From assembly GCA_028288315.1 (NCBI GenBank), contig JAQBNY010000174.1:1-8263 (forward strand): DNA of 8,263 bases, read 5' to 3'. The DNA comes from Mucilaginibacter sp. (GTDB lineage Bacteria > Bacteroidota > Bacteroidia > Sphingobacteriales > Sphingobacteriaceae). Below the pieces are notes generated by a model. That model was not told the origin of the DNA, made no database searches, and saw nothing but the letters and a program-made list of their open reading frames with translations. Positions 6,685-8,263 of the stretch are shown in pieces. Both the position numbers and the translations under genes were made by a program. Each line of letters starts with the position of its first letter. Position 1 is the stretch's first letter.

Positions 6685-7452
6685 TCATTTACCTTTTAGT
6701 CCCAGCCATAAAATGGCATCTTCGAACATCTTATTTTGAATCCCGAGCGTAAATATCTGGTCGCCATGACCCATATTCATATAAAGCATTTTGTATTGAG
6801 TATTTGTCCATACTACCGGGATGTCCCCATCTGGAATAATATTTTTTTTGCCCAAAGGATAATTAGCCGGGTCCAGTGTAACTAGCACTTTAATGTTTTT
6901 ATTAAGCCGCGGCGAAGGTTTCCAGCCATACCATTCATTAATTGTTGAAGTGTATTTTTTGGGCAAACGTTTGGTAACTGGGTGTTTATTATCGTCAACA
7001 ATTAGTTTGGCCGGTAGCGGCGGCCAGTTGTTATTATAAAATACCGCTCCACCCATAAAATCTACAAACCAGGGCCAGTTGGTATATTTATCATTATACC
7101 CAGAGACATGAAAACCTAGCCATCCGCCCCCATTGGCCATGAATTTTTCAAAGGCACTCCGTTGCTGCTGGTTGTGCGGAAACTCGTTTATCCACATCAC
7201 AACCTGGTAATCTTTTAGCTTTTCGTCATTCAGGTCTTCCCACCGGGTGGTAGTGTCAAAAATAAAATTATCCTTTGCTGCCAATTGGGTGAAAAATTGA
7301 ATGGCATCTTTAGAAAAACTTACATGGTCGGGCTCAACAGTGGTAGTGTACAAGCCCAGTACTTTAAACCTTGGGGTTTGTGAAAAGGCAGTAGTTGTAC
7401 ACAGGATTAATAGCAACTGATAAAAAGCTATTTTCAGTAATTTCACCTTCAT
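6685..7452 (-). CDS. Secreted ThuA-domain protein (second paralog)
   Basis: A 255-residue ThuA-family protein with a signal peptide (1-24, AFS before Q25) and a ThuA domain over about 28-252. Landmarks match the first paralog in order and spacing: GGGWLGFH (108-115), KHP (156-158), NEWYGWKPSPR (172-182), PVVWT (212-216) and MNMGHG (225-230). DEWY is NEWY here, and the histidine pair GFHH is GFHV, so the second histidine is not conserved between the two. It starts only 9 bases after the stop of the DUF4468-like gene and ends 57 bases before the amine oxidase start, so the three genes are very likely co-transcribed. Its function is unknown beyond the family; sharing an operon with an amine oxidase suggests it handles a related product or substrate (inference). 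Confidence 0.88.
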   Translation of the reverse strand: MKVKLLKIAFYQLLLILCTTTAFSQTPRFKVLGLYTTTVEPDHVSFSKDAIQFFTQLAAKDNFIFDTTTRWEDLNDEKLKDYQVVMWINEFPHNQQQRSAFEKFMANGGGWLGFHVSGYNDKYTNWPWFVDFMGGAVFYNNNWPPLPAKLIVDDNKHPVTKRLPKKYTSTINEWYGWKPSPRLNKNIKVLVTLDPANYPLGKKNIIPDGDIPVVWTNTQYKMLYMNMGHGDQIFTLGIQNKMFEDAILWLGLKGK

Positions 7453-7461
7453 AAGTTTAGT

Positions 7462-7995
7462 TTATTTGGCCATTACTTTTTGCAGCGACGCCATCATGGA
7501 TGTAGCGGTTGAATCCAGTCCGATAAACAACCCCTGATCTTCCGCAGACCAGGGCTTACCCTGCCTGAAGTCCCACCAGCGGTACTCAATTTTAGAGTAC
7601 TCGTTAGAAATGCCTTTTTTTATTGGCTTCTCATAAAAATCAGTCGCTTTAACAGAGTAGCCACTATCTGTTACATCAATAGTTACCTTAAGTCTTATCC
7701 AATAATAGGCACCAGTATTGTTGATCACAATCTTAAAAATACCAGTCCCTTTAATTTCACCAGCTTGCTCGTTTGTTAACTCAATATTTTTGCCTGGATA
7801 AGGAAAAGCGGCTTTAAACCACTTTAACCCATTGCTGTATAGGTTTGCTTTTTTAGTGTTGGTTAAGGTATAAGACTTTTCATACCACACCTTATTATCC
7901 TTCATAGGAATGGGTATACCAGTGTTATTGCTTGTTTGGCCAATAGCCACAACCGGAGCAAGGATAATTATTGACAATAGTAGTTTTTTTAACAT
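7462..7995 (-). CDS. Secreted DUF4468-like protein
   Basis: A 177-residue protein, first gene of the minus-strand operon. Residues 1-19 are a signal peptide (VAIG before Q20). The mature part resembles DUF4468 (TBP-like fold) proteins, which are common in Bacteroidota: an early WYEKSYTLTNTKKANLYSNG segment (37-56), LKWF (57-60), then E80-IKGTGIFKI, YYWIRLKVTIDVTDSGY (97-113) and KATDFYEKP (116-124). The typical DUF4468 order of a (L)Y..A..WF helix, a G.I.G.G strand and a final strand ending before a short tail is kept. The biochemical role of the domain is not known to me. The ATG at 7995 is chosen for the signal peptide. A -7-like element (8037-8030) and a degenerate copy of the 18-bp site (8069-8086) lie upstream. 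It was recognised by pattern, so the domain call is moderate; the gene itself is secure. Confidence 0.7.
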   Translation of the reverse strand: MLKKLLLSIIILAPVVAIGQTSNNTGIPIPMKDNKVWYEKSYTLTNTKKANLYSNGLKWFKAAFPYPGKNIELTNEQAGEIKGTGIFKIVINNTGAYYWIRLKVTIDVTDSGYSVKATDFYEKPIKKGISNEYSKIEYRWWDFRQGKPWSAEDQGLFIGLDSTATSMMASLQKVMAK

Positions 7996-8029
7996 AAGCT
8001 ACATGATTAGCGCAATGGTGTTATCTCCC

Positions 8030-8037
8030 CAAATATC
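8030..8037 (-). promoter_or_regulatory. Candidate -7 element of the three-gene operon
   Basis: The minus strand reads GATATTTG, matching TAnnTTTG at five of six fixed positions, 34 bases before the ATG at 7995. No TTTG is found at the expected 19-21 bases upstream. A missing -33 element would fit a promoter that depends on an activator, but it also lowers confidence in the prediction. Confidence 0.35.
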
Positions 8038-8068
8038 CGTTATAAAGACTCAATAGGCTAATTTTTAA

Positions 8069-8086
8069 GCCCTACAAGAACACTAC
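8069..8086 (-). promoter_or_regulatory. Degenerate third copy of the 18-bp site upstream of the amine oxidase operon
   Basis: The minus strand reads GTAGTGTTCTTGTAGGGC, matching the site at 421-438 at 14 of 18 positions. It keeps both GTAGnG cores and their 11-bp spacing and loses mainly the TGAT linker. It lies 31 bases upstream of the candidate -7 element, similar to the 33-38 bases at the other two promoters. Its orientation relative to the gene is opposite to theirs, which counts against it. Confidence 0.3.
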
Positions 8087-8227
8087 AGTTATATATTTAT
8101 AAATAATCTGTTATGCAAAAGGGCTGTTAGCGAATCAATATTTTCAAAGTCATTTATTTCGTTACATCGGCAGCCCAAAGATTACACAACCTGCATTTCC
8201 AACTTGAGCCAATTTAAGGTAATAAAA

Positions 8228-8255
8228 AAAGCCACTTCAATTAAGAAGCAGCTTT
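8228..8255 (-). terminator. Terminator of a minus-strand gene beyond the right edge
   Basis: On the minus strand AAAGCTGCTTC and GAAGTGGCTTT form a continuous 11-bp stem (two G-U pairs) around a 6-base loop, followed by a run of T (CTTTTTTTATT). On the plus strand the two G-U positions become C-A mismatches, so the hairpin favours minus-strand RNA. No gene in the window ends here on that strand, so it must serve one ending to the right. Confidence 0.7.
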
Positions 8256-8263
8256 GTTGTTTG

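Noticed and set aside
7331..7350. GGTAGTGTACAAG-like word resembling half of the 18-bp site
   Set aside because: It lies within the second ThuA coding region and lacks the second GTAGnGG unit.

Overview
The window looks like a Bacteroidota chromosome, most likely Sphingobacteriaceae (Mucilaginibacter- or Pedobacter-like). The evidence is a SusC-type receptor start, a Reg_prop/Y_Y_Y regulator ending in a LuxR-type helix-turn-helix, a DUF4468 protein, AT-rich intergenic DNA, no Shine-Dalgarno sequences, and promoter elements of the Bacteroidota TTTG / TAnnTTTG type. The genus is an inference. I see no tRNA, rRNA, CRISPR array or insertion sequence.

Layout. Positions 1-332 (minus) hold the first 110 codons of a SusC/RagA TonB-dependent receptor that runs off the left edge. 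Positions 333-703 are a divergent control region. It contains two inverted copies of an 18-bp site (GTAGnGGTGATGTAGnGG), each made of two GTAGnGG units 11 bp apart, and each placed just upstream of a plausible promoter. Positions 704-1474 (plus) encode a secreted ThuA-family protein, and 1630-4548 (plus) a membrane-anchored one-chain sensor/transcription factor. That gene ends in a long hairpin shared with a convergent minus-strand operon. The operon reads right to left: DUF4468-like secreted protein (7995-7462), second secreted ThuA-family protein (7452-6685), then a complete secreted copper amine oxidase (6627-4603). A weaker copy of the 18-bp site lies upstream of this operon at 8069-8086. 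A minus-strand terminator at the right edge belongs to a gene outside the window.

How the parts may work together (inference). The sensor protein probably detects a ligand in the periplasm and activates the receptor gene and the first ThuA gene through the paired sites. The degenerate third site suggests the amine oxidase operon may belong to the same regulon. All six gene products start with a signal peptide, so the locus is devoted to the cell envelope. Import by a SusC-type receptor, two ThuA-fold proteins and an amine oxidase could together process an amine-bearing or sugar-derived substrate. The sequence does not name that substrate, and I do not know of this gene combination as a described system.
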